A stretch of 64,000 bases of DNA from Bacillus sp. FJAT-52991. Lineage in GTDB: Bacteria; Bacillota; Bacilli; Bacillales; Domibacillaceae. Below the pieces are notes generated by a model. That model did not search any database. It was not told the origin of the DNA and saw only the letters and a program-made list of their open reading frames with translations. Of this stretch, positions 52,134 through 59,838 are shown one piece after another; the stretch's first letter is position 1, and every line of letters begins with the position of its first letter. The position numbers and the translations under genes are program-made. The stretch covers positions 720,501 to 784,500 of the forward strand of contig NZ_CP147404.1 in assembly GCF_037201805.1 (NCBI RefSeq), read 5' to 3'.

Positions 52134-52158
52134 AAGATGTATTATAAATACTACTTTA
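52134..52158. promoter_or_regulatory. NsrR box 2
   Basis: AAGATGTATTATAAATACTACTTT, a close match to the NsrR dyad, just downstream of the hmp -10 and 14 bases before the ATG. Confidence 0.75.
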
Positions 52159-52171
52159 ATGGAGGCACAAT

Positions 52172-53347
52172 ATGTTATCAGAAAAAACAATTGAAATTGT
52201 CAAAGCAACTGCTCCAGTACTTGAAGTAAAAGGAAAAGAAATCACAACTTATTTTTATAAAACGATGTTCGCGGATCATCCCGAATTATTAAATATTTTC
52301 AACCATGCCAATCAAGAGAAGGGACGCCAACAAACAGCTTTAGCGAATACAGTGTATGCGGCAGCGAAATATATTGATCAGCTAGAAGTGCTCATTCCAG
52401 CGGTGAAGCAAATTGGCCATAAGCATCGCAGTTTAGCGGTTAAGCCAGAGCATTATCCAATTGTAGGAGAATATTTATTAAAAGCCATTAAGGAAGTGCT
52501 TGGTGAGGCAGCAACGGATGATATTATTAACGCATGGGCCGAAGCATATGGCGTGATTGCCAAAGTATTTATTGATGTAGAAGCGGAAATGTATAAAGAA
52601 GCAAGTGAACAATCAGGAGGATGGTTGGATTTTAAGGAGTTTGAAGTCGTTGATAAAAAAGAGGAAAGCTCCATCATTACATCTTTTTACTTAAAACCAA
52701 AAGATGGCGTCAAACTTCCATCTTATTTACCAGGACAATACATTACCATTAAGCTTCAAATCCCTGGAGAGGAATATATTTTAAATCGTCAATATAGCTT
52801 ATCTGCTGCGCCAGCTCATGATTATTACCGCATTTCTGTGAAAAAGGAAATGGAGCAAAAACCTGAAGGTAAGATGTCTAATTATTTACATGAACATGTG
52901 AGCATCGGTGATACCGTTGAAGTAAGTGCACCAGCCGGCGATTTCCACTTAGATATGGAAAGCAAAGCTCCTATTGCTTTGATCAGTGGGGGAGTAGGTA
53001 TTACACCAATGATGAGTATGCTTGAAACACTAGCTGTAGAGAAAAGTGATCGTCCAGTTGTCTTCATTCATGCTTCTCGCAAGGAAGAAGTTCATGCCTT
53101 TAAAGAAGACACGAAGCAATTTATTGAACAGTTGCAAGATGGACGGGGTTACGTTAAATATGAACATATAGATGGCTATATTAGCGAAGAGTTTTTAAAA
53201 GATGTTGTGCGCCAAGACAGCATTTGCTATGTATGCGGACCTGCACCGTTTATGGAGGTGATCATCCGCCATTTAAAAGCGAATGGTATAAGTGATGAGC
53301 ATATTCGATATGAATTCTTTGGACCAGCAATGACTTTGCAAGCATGA
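52172..53347 (+). CDS. hmp: Flavohemoglobin, nitric oxide dioxygenase
   Basis: Turns NO and O2 into nitrate. 391 residues: globin (about 1-137) with proximal His in KQIGHKHRSLAVKPEHYPIVG, FAD domain (about 150-255) with LNRQYSLSAAP, and NAD domain with ISGGVGITPMMSML and ICYVCGPAPFM. TAATGGAGG precedes the ATG. Controlled by NsrR by position and boxes. With nos upstream, the cell both makes and removes NO. Confidence 0.93.
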   Translation: MLSEKTIEIVKATAPVLEVKGKEITTYFYKTMFADHPELLNIFNHANQEKGRQQTALANTVYAAAKYIDQLEVLIPAVKQIGHKHRSLAVKPEHYPIVGEYLLKAIKEVLGEAATDDIINAWAEAYGVIAKVFIDVEAEMYKEASEQSGGWLDFKEFEVVDKKEESSIITSFYLKPKDGVKLPSYLPGQYITIKLQIPGEEYILNRQYSLSAAPAHDYYRISVKKEMEQKPEGKMSNYLHEHVSIGDTVEVSAPAGDFHLDMESKAPIALISGGVGITPMMSMLETLAVEKSDRPVVFIHASRKEEVHAFKEDTKQFIEQLQDGRGYVKYEHIDGYISEEFLKDVVRQDSICYVCGPAPFMEVIIRHLKANGISDEHIRYEFFGPAMTLQA

Positions 53348-53357
53348 TTTATTTCAG

Positions 53358-53388
53358 AAAAGGGATATCCATTCGGGTATTCCTTTTT
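53358..53388 (+). terminator. Intrinsic terminator after hmp
   Basis: AAAAGGGATATCC / GGGTATTCCTTTT 12-13 pair stem with two wobbles and ATTC loop. Confidence 0.7.
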
Positions 53389-53446
53389 CATCGTTTTGTT
53401 TAGGGTAAATGAAACGAAAGTTTTGGATTTTATGCGAACATCTATG

Positions 53447-53471
53447 TAAATTTTTAATTTGTATCCGATAA
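53447..53471 (+). promoter_or_regulatory. Candidate SigD promoter of motAB
   Basis: TAAA at 53447-53450 and TCCGATAA at 53464-53471, resembling the flagellar sigma-D pattern TAAA...GCCGATAA. The 13-bp gap is about two bases short, so this is tentative; motAB is SigD-controlled in B. subtilis. Confidence 0.45.
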
Positions 53472-53506
53472 AAGAACTATAAATAAAAATTACAGGGTGA
53501 ATGCAT

Positions 53507-54298
53507 ATGGATAAGAGTTCAATTATTGGAATTATATTGGCGATTATTGCCGTTGGTGTAGGGATGGTGTTTAAAGGTGTGAGTCCGATGGTTCTTTTGA
53601 ATCCAGCGGCATTGTTAATTATTATATTAGGAACGATAGCGTCTGTCGTCATTGCCTTTCCTGGAAGCGAATTAAAACAAGTGCCAAAGCTATTCGGTAT
53701 TTTATTTAAAGAACAGCAAATGATGACACCACAAGAGGTCATCACCCTGTTTACAGGTTGGGCTGAGTTAGCACGTAAAGAAGGTTTGTTAGCACTTGAA
53801 TCAAAAACGAATGAAATTGAGGAACCGTTTTTAAAGAACGGGCTAAGTTTGGCAATCGATGGTCAAACAGCTGATTATATTCGTGATGTGTTAAGTGAAG
53901 AGTTGTCAGCAATGGAAGAGCGCCACCAAGTAGGAGCAGGGATCTTTACTCAAGCTGGTACATATGCTCCAACGCTTGGAGTACTTGGAGCAGTTATTGG
54001 GCTGATTGCAGCATTGTCCGACATGAGTGATACAGATGCGTTAGGTCATGCGATTTCAGCAGCATTCGTTGCAACGTTAATGGGGATTTTTACAGGGTAT
54101 GTACTATGGCATCCATTTGCCAATAAGTTAAAACGAAAATCAAAACAAGAAGTCAAAGTAAAAGAAATGATGATTGAAGGTGTACTATCGATTTTAGAAG
54201 GAGAAGCTCCGCGTGTATTAGAGCAGAAATTAGCTTCTTATTTGCCAACTGATGAAAAGAAAAAATTCTTAGAAGAAGGCGTTGAAGCAAATGGCTAA
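53507..54298 (+). CDS. motA: Flagellar stator protein MotA
   Basis: Proton-driven stator subunit. 263 residues from the ATG at 53507 after AGGGTGA (an ATG at 53501 lies too close). Four helices (about 4-24, 32-50, 148-170, 180-205) with a large cytoplasmic loop between 2 and 3 that holds the charged rotor contacts. GAGIFTQAGTYAPTLGVLGAVIGLIAAL and HAISAAFVATLMGIFTGYVLWHPFANKLKRKS match B. subtilis MotA nearly throughout, better than MotP. It overlaps motB by 8 bases. Confidence 0.93.
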   Translation: MDKSSIIGIILAIIAVGVGMVFKGVSPMVLLNPAALLIIILGTIASVVIAFPGSELKQVPKLFGILFKEQQMMTPQEVITLFTGWAELARKEGLLALESKTNEIEEPFLKNGLSLAIDGQTADYIRDVLSEELSAMEERHQVGAGIFTQAGTYAPTLGVLGAVIGLIAALSDMSDTDALGHAISAAFVATLMGIFTGYVLWHPFANKLKRKSKQEVKVKEMMIEGVLSILEGEAPRVLEQKLASYLPTDEKKKFLEEGVEANG

Positions 54299-55058
54299 AA
54301 AAAGGAGAAAGAAACCGGAAAGCGATCATATAGATGAGTCATGGTTGCTACCTTATTCTGATTTATTAACTTTACTCGTTGCTCTCTTTATCGTTTTATT
54401 TGCAATGAGTTCTGTAGATGCGCAGAAATTTCAACAAGTGTCCCAAGCTTTCAATGATGTCTTTAAAGGAGGCAACGGGGTAATGGACTATCCAAATACA
54501 ATGCCTTCAGAGACGATGGATGACGCCGACAATCAATCAACAGAAGAACAATTAAGTGGATTAGGTAAGAAAGACCAAAAAGAATTGTCCGAGATGCAGG
54601 AGAAAATGGATGAATATATCGAGGAGAACAATTTACAGGATAAAGTAAAGACCACTTTGAACGGTGAAGGGCTACTCTTGAGTATTCGTGAGAATGTCTT
54701 ATTTAATTCCGGAGTTGCTGAAGTAAGAGAGGAAGATCGCAAAGCGGCTCAAGAGATTTCTAAACTGCTTGAAATGGAAGTTCCTCGTAATGTTATCATT
54801 AGCGGTCATACAGATAATGTTCCAATTAAAAACGATCAATTTGAATCGAACTGGGAATTAAGTGCGATGCGTGCTGTTAATTTTATGAAAGTGATATTAG
54901 ATAATAAAAATCTCGATCCACGTCTTTTTAGTGCGAAAGGATATGGAGAATACCAACCCATTGCATCTAATGAAACAGCCGAAGGGCGTGCCCAAAATCG
55001 CCGAGTTGAAATATTAATCTTGCCCCAAGGAGAAAAAGAAAACAATACAAAAAACTGA
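54291..55058 (+). CDS. motB: Flagellar stator protein MotB
   Basis: Peptidoglycan-anchoring, ion-conducting subunit. 255 residues from the ATG at 54291; a TTG at 54282 is in frame but has no ribosome site. A single helix (about 21-41) begins LLPYSDLLTLLVALFIV, with the proton-carrying Asp24 at the B. subtilis position. An acidic linker follows, then the OmpA-like domain with ISGHTDNVPI and FSAKGYGEYQPIASNETAEGRAQNRRVEI. Proton rather than sodium coupling is inferred from similarity to MotB over MotS. Confidence 0.92.
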   Translation: MAKKRRKKPESDHIDESWLLPYSDLLTLLVALFIVLFAMSSVDAQKFQQVSQAFNDVFKGGNGVMDYPNTMPSETMDDADNQSTEEQLSGLGKKDQKELSEMQEKMDEYIEENNLQDKVKTTLNGEGLLLSIRENVLFNSGVAEVREEDRKAAQEISKLLEMEVPRNVIISGHTDNVPIKNDQFESNWELSAMRAVNFMKVILDNKNLDPRLFSAKGYGEYQPIASNETAEGRAQNRRVEILILPQGEKENNTKN

Positions 55059-55080
55059 ACCCTATGGGTTCAGTTTTTTT
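55052..55080. terminator. Terminator between motB and the NlpC/P60 gene
   Basis: AAACTGAACCC-TAT-GGGTTCAGTTT stem and seven T. Confidence 0.88.
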
Positions 55081-55085
55081 ATTTC

Positions 55086-55595
55086 TTATTTAATGATGCG
55101 TTTAGCACCTAAGTATTTAGATTTCCAGTACTTATTGTTCATATCAATGACAGACACACCATTTTTAGTTGTTACGCCCATAAATTGATTTTTTCCAATA
55201 TAAATACCTACAAAGCTAGCTTTTTTACTAGGTTTACCAGTTGTGTTGTAGAATACTAGGTCTCCTTCTTTAAGTTTTCCTAGTGCTACATTTGTGCCTT
55301 GCTTTTGGATGTCAGCTGAATTGCGAGCTATTTTCACGTTGTTTTTAGCAAATACATGTTGAACATAACCAGAAGCATCAAAGCCTTTTGTTGTTGTACC
55401 GCCCTCTTTATAAGGTGTACCTTTCAGCTTTTTTGCATAAGTAACGATGTTTTTAATTTGTTGATCTTTTGTTACTTTTTGTGTTGGTGCCTTAGTAGTT
55501 GGTGCCTTAGTAGTTGGAGCTGCTGCCAATGCGCTAGTACCTGCAGAGAACATCATCATTGTAGCCAATCCAAAAGCGAAAAACTGTTTCTTCAT
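55086..55595 (-). CDS. Secreted NlpC/P60-fold protein lacking the catalytic residues
   Basis: 169 residues from the ATG at 55595, 9 bases after a G run. Signal peptide MKKQFFAFGLATMMMFSAG...ALA (cut near 25), then a repeated APTTK linker made by 15-bp tandem repeats, then an NlpC/P60 domain from about 45. The domain scaffold is clear (GTPYKEGGTTTKGFD.SGYVQHVF, KLKEGDLVFYNT, VGIYIG). But the nucleophile Cys is Ala74 (FDASG for FDCSG), the first His is Phe128 (ASFVGIYIG for SHVGIYIG), and the next His position is Gly140. It should be unable to cut peptidoglycan and may be a binding or decoy protein. Confidence 0.8.
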   Translation of the reverse strand: MKKQFFAFGLATMMMFSAGTSALAAAPTTKAPTTKAPTQKVTKDQQIKNIVTYAKKLKGTPYKEGGTTTKGFDASGYVQHVFAKNNVKIARNSADIQKQGTNVALGKLKEGDLVFYNTTGKPSKKASFVGIYIGKNQFMGVTTKNGVSVIDMNNKYWKSKYLGAKRIIK

Positions 55596-55822
55596 TTGAA
55601 AAAACCCCCATTTCAAATTTTACAAAAATGTTACAAGTAAATTACGTATATTACTCTACCATAAATTAAATAAAAAGTCTCGAAAAAACTTTAAAAAAAT
55701 GTGTAGACTTTTGAATTGTTTTTCATCTAGTCTAATGGTTTTATAGAAAAAGGACCTAATCAAAGAATTAGGCCCAATAAACTTTTATAAACGACATAGT
55801 GATTACGCGTGTTTTAAACAGT

Positions 55823-56056
55823 CTATTTTCTTAAATTTCCAAGCTCTTCTGCGATAGCTTGCATTTCACTTGGACTGAAATGACTTTTTCGCTGAACCAT
55901 TTCATAAAGATCTCTTAAATCTTCATAAGAAGCTTCGCCAAAATGATCTGGCTTAATAGCCCCTACATTTACCATTCGTAGCTTAGTCGTAATTTGCTCA
56001 ATCATAAACTCAATATTCTCAGACGACTTTACAGAAAGATCCACCGTTCTCTTCAT
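55823..56056 (-). CDS. yfkK: DUF1128/UPF0435 protein YfkK
   Basis: 77 residues. Matches B. subtilis Yfk[54 protein letters not shown]. Small, helical, soluble; function unknown. The ATG at 56056 directly follows GAGAGG, which is too close for that to be its ribosome site, so a GTG at 56044 (73 residues) may be the true start. In B. subtilis yfkK, J, I and H are consecutive; here an AgcS gene and a repeat separate yfkK from yfkJ. Confidence 0.8.
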   Translation of the reverse strand: MKRTVDLSVKSSENIEFMIEQITTKLRMVNVGAIKPDHFGEASYEDLRDLYEMVQRKSHFSPSEMQAIAEELGNLRK

Positions 56057-56103
56057 CCTCTCGAATCATTTGTTCATATCATTTCATTATTTTAGCTTCT
56101 TGT

Positions 56104-56170
56104 CAACGTGGTCTTTATCTCGTGCGGATCATTCCAGTTCATACGTCGCTAAACGGCACCTTCCGCTTTT
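56104..56170. repeat. REP-like repeat, partial copy
   Basis: Repeats the last ~65 bases of the element that follows (GTGCGGATCATTCCAGTTCA...CGGCACCTTCCGCTTTTC), so this locus is a 1.4-copy tandem. Confidence 0.85.
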
Positions 56171-56173
56171 CTT

Positions 56174-56320
56174 GTCTAGCTTCAGGCGCCAACGACTAGT
56201 GAACTTCCATGATCCTCCTTGCGATAAGTCAACATCGATTCACTGGTGTTCATCGTGTTTCCTTTATCTCGTGCGGATCATTCCAGTTCATACGTCGCTA
56301 AACGGCACCTTCCGCTTTTC
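56174..56320. repeat. REP-like dispersed repeat, copy 2
   Basis: About 147 bp, same length and borders as 35500-35646 with scattered differences. It ends 3 bases before the stop codon of the minus-strand AgcS gene, so it forms that gene's 3' region just as copy 1 does for metH. Confidence 0.88.
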
Positions 56321-56323
56321 GAG

Positions 56324-57682
56324 TTAGGCACTTAGTTTTTTGGTTTTTTCTTCGTTAATGGCTTTTAGTACGTTCTTTGTTTCGTGAATGACGACGCCTG
56401 ATAGGCCAACAATTCCAATCAAGTTAGGGAAGGCCATTAAGCCGTTCATTATATCAGAAAATGCCCAAACGACATCCAGTTTGGCAATTGCTCCCACAAA
56501 GACAGCTATAACGAAAGCAATGCGATAGTATTTAACGACCTTTTTGCTGAATAAATAAGAGAAACATTTCTCTCCATAATAAGACCAACCAATGATCGTA
56601 GATGAAGCAAAGAATAATAGGCCAAGTGCAACGACATATGCACCAGCTGAACCAAGGAACATTTCAAAGGAAGCCGTTGTCAGCTCGCTGCCTTCAAGAC
56701 CAGTGTCATATTTTCCTGCAAGAACGATCGTTAATCCTGTAATGGAACAAATTAAAATTGTATCAATAAATACTTGTGTCATAGAGACAAGGGCTTGTCG
56801 AGCTGGCATATCCGTTTTTGCCGCTGCTGCCGCAATTGGTGCAGAACCGAGACCAGCTTCATTCGAGAAAACACCTCGTGCCACCCCGTAACGAATGACC
56901 GCACCAACCGCACCACCAGCCACAGCATTCCCAGTAAAGGCATCTGAGAAAATAAGAGCAAGGGCTGCTGGAATTTCACTAATATTCATAAATAAGACGA
57001 TCAGACCTGCCACAAGATAAAATAGAGCCATAATGGGTACGAAAAACGCAGTCACTTTTCCGATACTTTTGATTCCGCCTAAAAGAACTAAGGCAGTGAA
57101 AACAGTAAGGGCTACACCTGTGACCCACGTCGGAATGTTAAAAGTGGAATCTACAACACCTGCGACGGAATTTGCCTGCACAAGGTTACCAATTCCAAAG
57201 GCAGCCATGGCACCGAATGCAGCAAACATGACACCAAGCCATTTTTGATTTAACCCTCGTTCTAAATAATACATTGGGCCACCGGACATTTCGCCGTCTT
57301 CATCTTGTACACGATATTTAACCGCTAAAACGGCTTCGGCATATTTCGTAGCCATACCAAAGAAGGCACTCATCCACATCCAAAAAATCGCTCCGGGTCC
57401 ACCAATTAACACAGCAGTGGCGACCCCGACAATGTTACCGGTACCAACAGTAGCAGCAAGTGCGGTCATTAGTGCTTGGAAATGGGAAATATCCCCTTCA
57501 GATTGATGATCCTGACTTTTACTGAAAGCTAGCTTCAGTGAATATGGGAGCAATTTCAATTGTAAAAATCCGAGACGAATCGTTAAATAAATACCTGTAC
57601 CTACTAATAATATAAGAAGTGGCGGCCCCCAAATCATGTCGCTAATATCTTTCAACACTTCAAGAAGCTTTTCTTGATTCAT
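56324..57682 (-). CDS. Sodium:alanine symporter family (AgcS) protein
   Basis: Sodium-coupled uptake of alanine, glycine or glutamine. 452 residues with about eleven hydrophobic segments. The family signature is visible: ALMTALAATVGTGNIVGVATAVLIGGPGAIFWMW near the N-terminus, GGPMYYLERGL, and GVARGVFSNEAGLGSAPIAAAAA. AGGGGGGAG precedes the ATG. It sits between yfkK and yfkJ, which are neighbours in B. subtilis. Substrate cannot be read by eye. Confidence 0.9.
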   Translation of the reverse strand: MNQEKLLEVLKDISDMIWGPPLLILLVGTGIYLTIRLGFLQLKLLPYSLKLAFSKSQDHQSEGDISHFQALMTALAATVGTGNIVGVATAVLIGGPGAIFWMWMSAFFGMATKYAEAVLAVKYRVQDEDGEMSGGPMYYLERGLNQKWLGVMFAAFGAMAAFGIGNLVQANSVAGVVDSTFNIPTWVTGVALTVFTALVLLGGIKSIGKVTAFFVPIMALFYLVAGLIVLFMNISEIPAALALIFSDAFTGNAVAGGAVGAVIRYGVARGVFSNEAGLGSAPIAAAAAKTDMPARQALVSMTQVFIDTILICSITGLTIVLAGKYDTGLEGSELTTASFEMFLGSAGAYVVALGLLFFASSTIIGWSYYGEKCFSYLFSKKVVKYYRIAFVIAVFVGAIAKLDVVWAFSDIMNGLMAFPNLIGIVGLSGVVIHETKNVLKAINEEKTKKLSA

Positions 57683-57908
57683 GCTTTCTCCCCCCTTTTT
57701 TTTTATTATATAAGAATATTCTGAAAAAACTAGATATTATGTGAAGAAAAATAAGAAAACATGTAATTTTTGTTAAAAAAACAAATGGAAATCGAGAATC
57801 AGCTTGTTTTTGCTTTGTCAAAAATAGATTTTATTAGGTGAAATGAAGGGGGATTTGTTATAAGATGGAGAATATGTATATGTTATTCTTATATAAGAAG
57901 GTGGGAAA

Positions 57909-58379
57909 ATGATTCGAGTGTTATTTGTCTGTCTCGGAAACATTTGCCGTTCACCTATGGCTGAAGCGATGTTTCGAGATTTAGTACTACGGGAAAAATT
58001 AGACGATGTCATTGAAGTAGACTCTGCTGGAACAAGTCATTGGCATATCGGAGAATCTCCACATGAAGGCACGCTAGCGATTTTAAAAAAGTATAAAGTG
58101 AGTAGTGAAGGGTTAAAAGCTAGACAGTTACAGGTTGAAGATAGTGACCATTTTCATTATATTGTGGCTATGGATAGTGAAAATGTCAAAAATATTTATA
58201 GAAAAATAGCTTCAAAGAGGAAAGGTCCAGTCATTCAACTTCCTGACTTAGTCAAAGAAGTGAAGATGAAAGATGTGCCAGATCCTTATTTTACTGGGAA
58301 CTTTGAAGAGGTTTACGAGCTAATCGAAAAGGGAAATCTAGCCCTTTTACAATTAATTAAACAAGAGCAACATTTATAA
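57909..58379 (+). CDS. yfkJ: Low-molecular-weight protein tyrosine phosphatase YfkJ
   Basis: 156 residues, identical in length to B. subtilis YfkJ. The P-loop is VCLGNICRSPMAEAMF (C-x5-R-S), with the acid Asp in LPDLVKEVKMKDVPDPYFTG. GAAGGTGG precedes the ATG. A YtxH-like gene and a BrkB-family gene follow on the same strand with short gaps, as in the B. subtilis yfkJIH operon, which responds to ethanol stress there. Confidence 0.9.
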   Translation: MIRVLFVCLGNICRSPMAEAMFRDLVLREKLDDVIEVDSAGTSHWHIGESPHEGTLAILKKYKVSSEGLKARQLQVEDSDHFHYIVAMDSENVKNIYRKIASKRKGPVIQLPDLVKEVKMKDVPDPYFTGNFEEVYELIEKGNLALLQLIKQEQHL

Positions 58380-58424
58380 TGAAAATAAATAAAGTACATA
58401 TATTGTCGAGAAGGGATGATTAAC

Positions 58425-58772
58425 ATGGGGAAAATGAAATTTGTTGCTGGAGTAGTGATCGGTGCCGTAGTCGGAGGAGCGATTAGTCTCACCGATCGAA
58501 AGACGAGAGAGGAAATGAATGCATGTGGCAAGCGTGTATGTGAATTAGTGAAAAATCGAGAACAACTTGTCGATTCTTCAAAGGATATCATCAATCTCGC
58601 GAAAGAAACATATGAACAGGTTAATGAAGATATCGGGTTTATTCGTGATAAGGTAAGCAGTTTGAAAGAATTAACACCCCAAGTAAAAGAATTAGTGGGA
58701 GAGACAAAAACGACATTTCTTCCTGATGAAGAGGAGCCGTTATCTGCATCTGATTCATCTACTTCAAAATAA
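58425..58772 (+). CDS. YtxH-like small membrane protein (YfkI position)
   Basis: 115 residues from the ATG at 58425, 9 bases after AAGGG; an ATG at 58416 overlaps that site. One N-terminal glycine-rich helix (KFVAGVVIGAVVGGAISL, about 4-21) followed by a charged helical/coiled region, the layout of YtxH-domain proteins. Lies between yfkJ and the BrkB-family gene. Function unknown. Confidence 0.72.
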   Translation: MGKMKFVAGVVIGAVVGGAISLTDRKTREEMNACGKRVCELVKNREQLVDSSKDIINLAKETYEQVNEDIGFIRDKVSSLKELTPQVKELVGETKTTFLPDEEEPLSASDSSTSK

Positions 58773-58786
58773 ATGGGGGTGATGGA

Positions 58787-59623
58787 TTGAGGGTCATTAT
58801 AGAGAAACAGAAACCAATCGTGACCTATCTGATTGGGCGCTTTAAAGAGTCGGATATCGCTGGCACCGCTGCTCAAATGGCCTACTTTTTTTTGTTGTCT
58901 ATTTTTCCGTTGATGATTTTTACTACAACATTACTTGCTTTTTTGCCGATCACAACTGATGATGTATTCGCGCTAATTGAAGATTTTGCCCCAGAGCAGA
59001 CAATAAGCATGATCCAAGAAATAGTAGAGGGAGTGCTAGAGACTCGCAGTGGCGGCCTTTTGTCATTTGGGATTATTGGGACGATTTGGTCCGCCTCTAA
59101 TGGGATGAACGCAATTATTAAAGGGCTAAACCAAGCATATAGTGTGGAAGAGACTAGACCTTTTTATACCAATCGGGGAATCTCTGTTTTATTAACATTC
59201 GGTTTTATTTTAATTGTAACTGTCGCTTTAGTATTGCAAGTCTTTGGCCGGCAGCTTGGTTTGTTGGCGTCTGGATATTTAAACGTCCCTGAAGAATTAG
59301 TTGTTCTATGGGATTGGGTGAGATGGTCTGTTTCCCCAATTCTCATATTTAGTGTATTTGTAGGGCTGTATTATTTTGCTCCAAGCTTAAAAGTGAAGCT
59401 GCGGTCGGTGATTCCTGGAGCTGCTTTTGCCACGTTAGGTTGGATTGTCGCCTCTTTTGGCTTTTCTTTTTATGTGAATAATTTTGGTAATTACTCCGCT
59501 ACTTATGGAAGTATCGGGGGGATCATCATTATGATGATTTGGTTCTATTTAACGGCCTTTGTCATTTTAATTGGCGGTGAAATTAACGCATTCAGAAATA
59601 GCAAGATCCAATCAACGAAGTAA
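58787..59623 (+). CDS. yfkH: YihY/BrkB-family membrane protein (YfkH)
   Basis: 278 residues with six hydrophobic segments. Family pattern: GTAAQMAYFFLLSIFPLMIF, GIIGTIWSASNGMNAIIKGLNQAY, RSVIPGAAFATLGWIVASFGFSFYVNNFGNYSATYGSIGGIIIMMIWFY. The start is TTG, about 5 bases after GGGGGTGA. Formerly annotated as ribonuclease BN in error. No transported substrate is established. Confidence 0.85.
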   Translation: MRVIIEKQKPIVTYLIGRFKESDIAGTAAQMAYFFLLSIFPLMIFTTTLLAFLPITTDDVFALIEDFAPEQTISMIQEIVEGVLETRSGGLLSFGIIGTIWSASNGMNAIIKGLNQAYSVEETRPFYTNRGISVLLTFGFILIVTVALVLQVFGRQLGLLASGYLNVPEELVVLWDWVRWSVSPILIFSVFVGLYYFAPSLKVKLRSVIPGAAFATLGWIVASFGFSFYVNNFGNYSATYGSIGGIIIMMIWFYLTAFVILIGGEINAFRNSKIQSTK

Positions 59624-59679
59624 AAAAGCAACGTTTTTTTCTAAAGTGTCTTCTATATAAAGAATATTTAAAAAAGGCT

Positions 59680-59720
59680 AAGAAGATGATTTCTGTATGA
59701 ACAGAGTCATCTTCTTTTAA
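59680..59720. terminator. Intrinsic terminator after yfkH
   Basis: AAGAAGATGA / TCATCTTCTT stem, inner TCTGT / ACAGA pairing, T-rich tail. Confidence 0.85.
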
Positions 59721-59838
59721 TTTCATCGGTTGATTTATCAGAATTTACTGTACTCATAACATATCAATATAGTAAAATGATACTAATATGGTTTTTACTT
59801 ACATTATATAATGCTGGTTAAAAAAGAGGAGGGTACAT

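Noticed and set aside
58787..59623. Ribonuclease BN annotation for the YihY/BrkB gene
   Set aside because: That name came from an old misassignment; the protein is a six-helix membrane protein with no nuclease motif.
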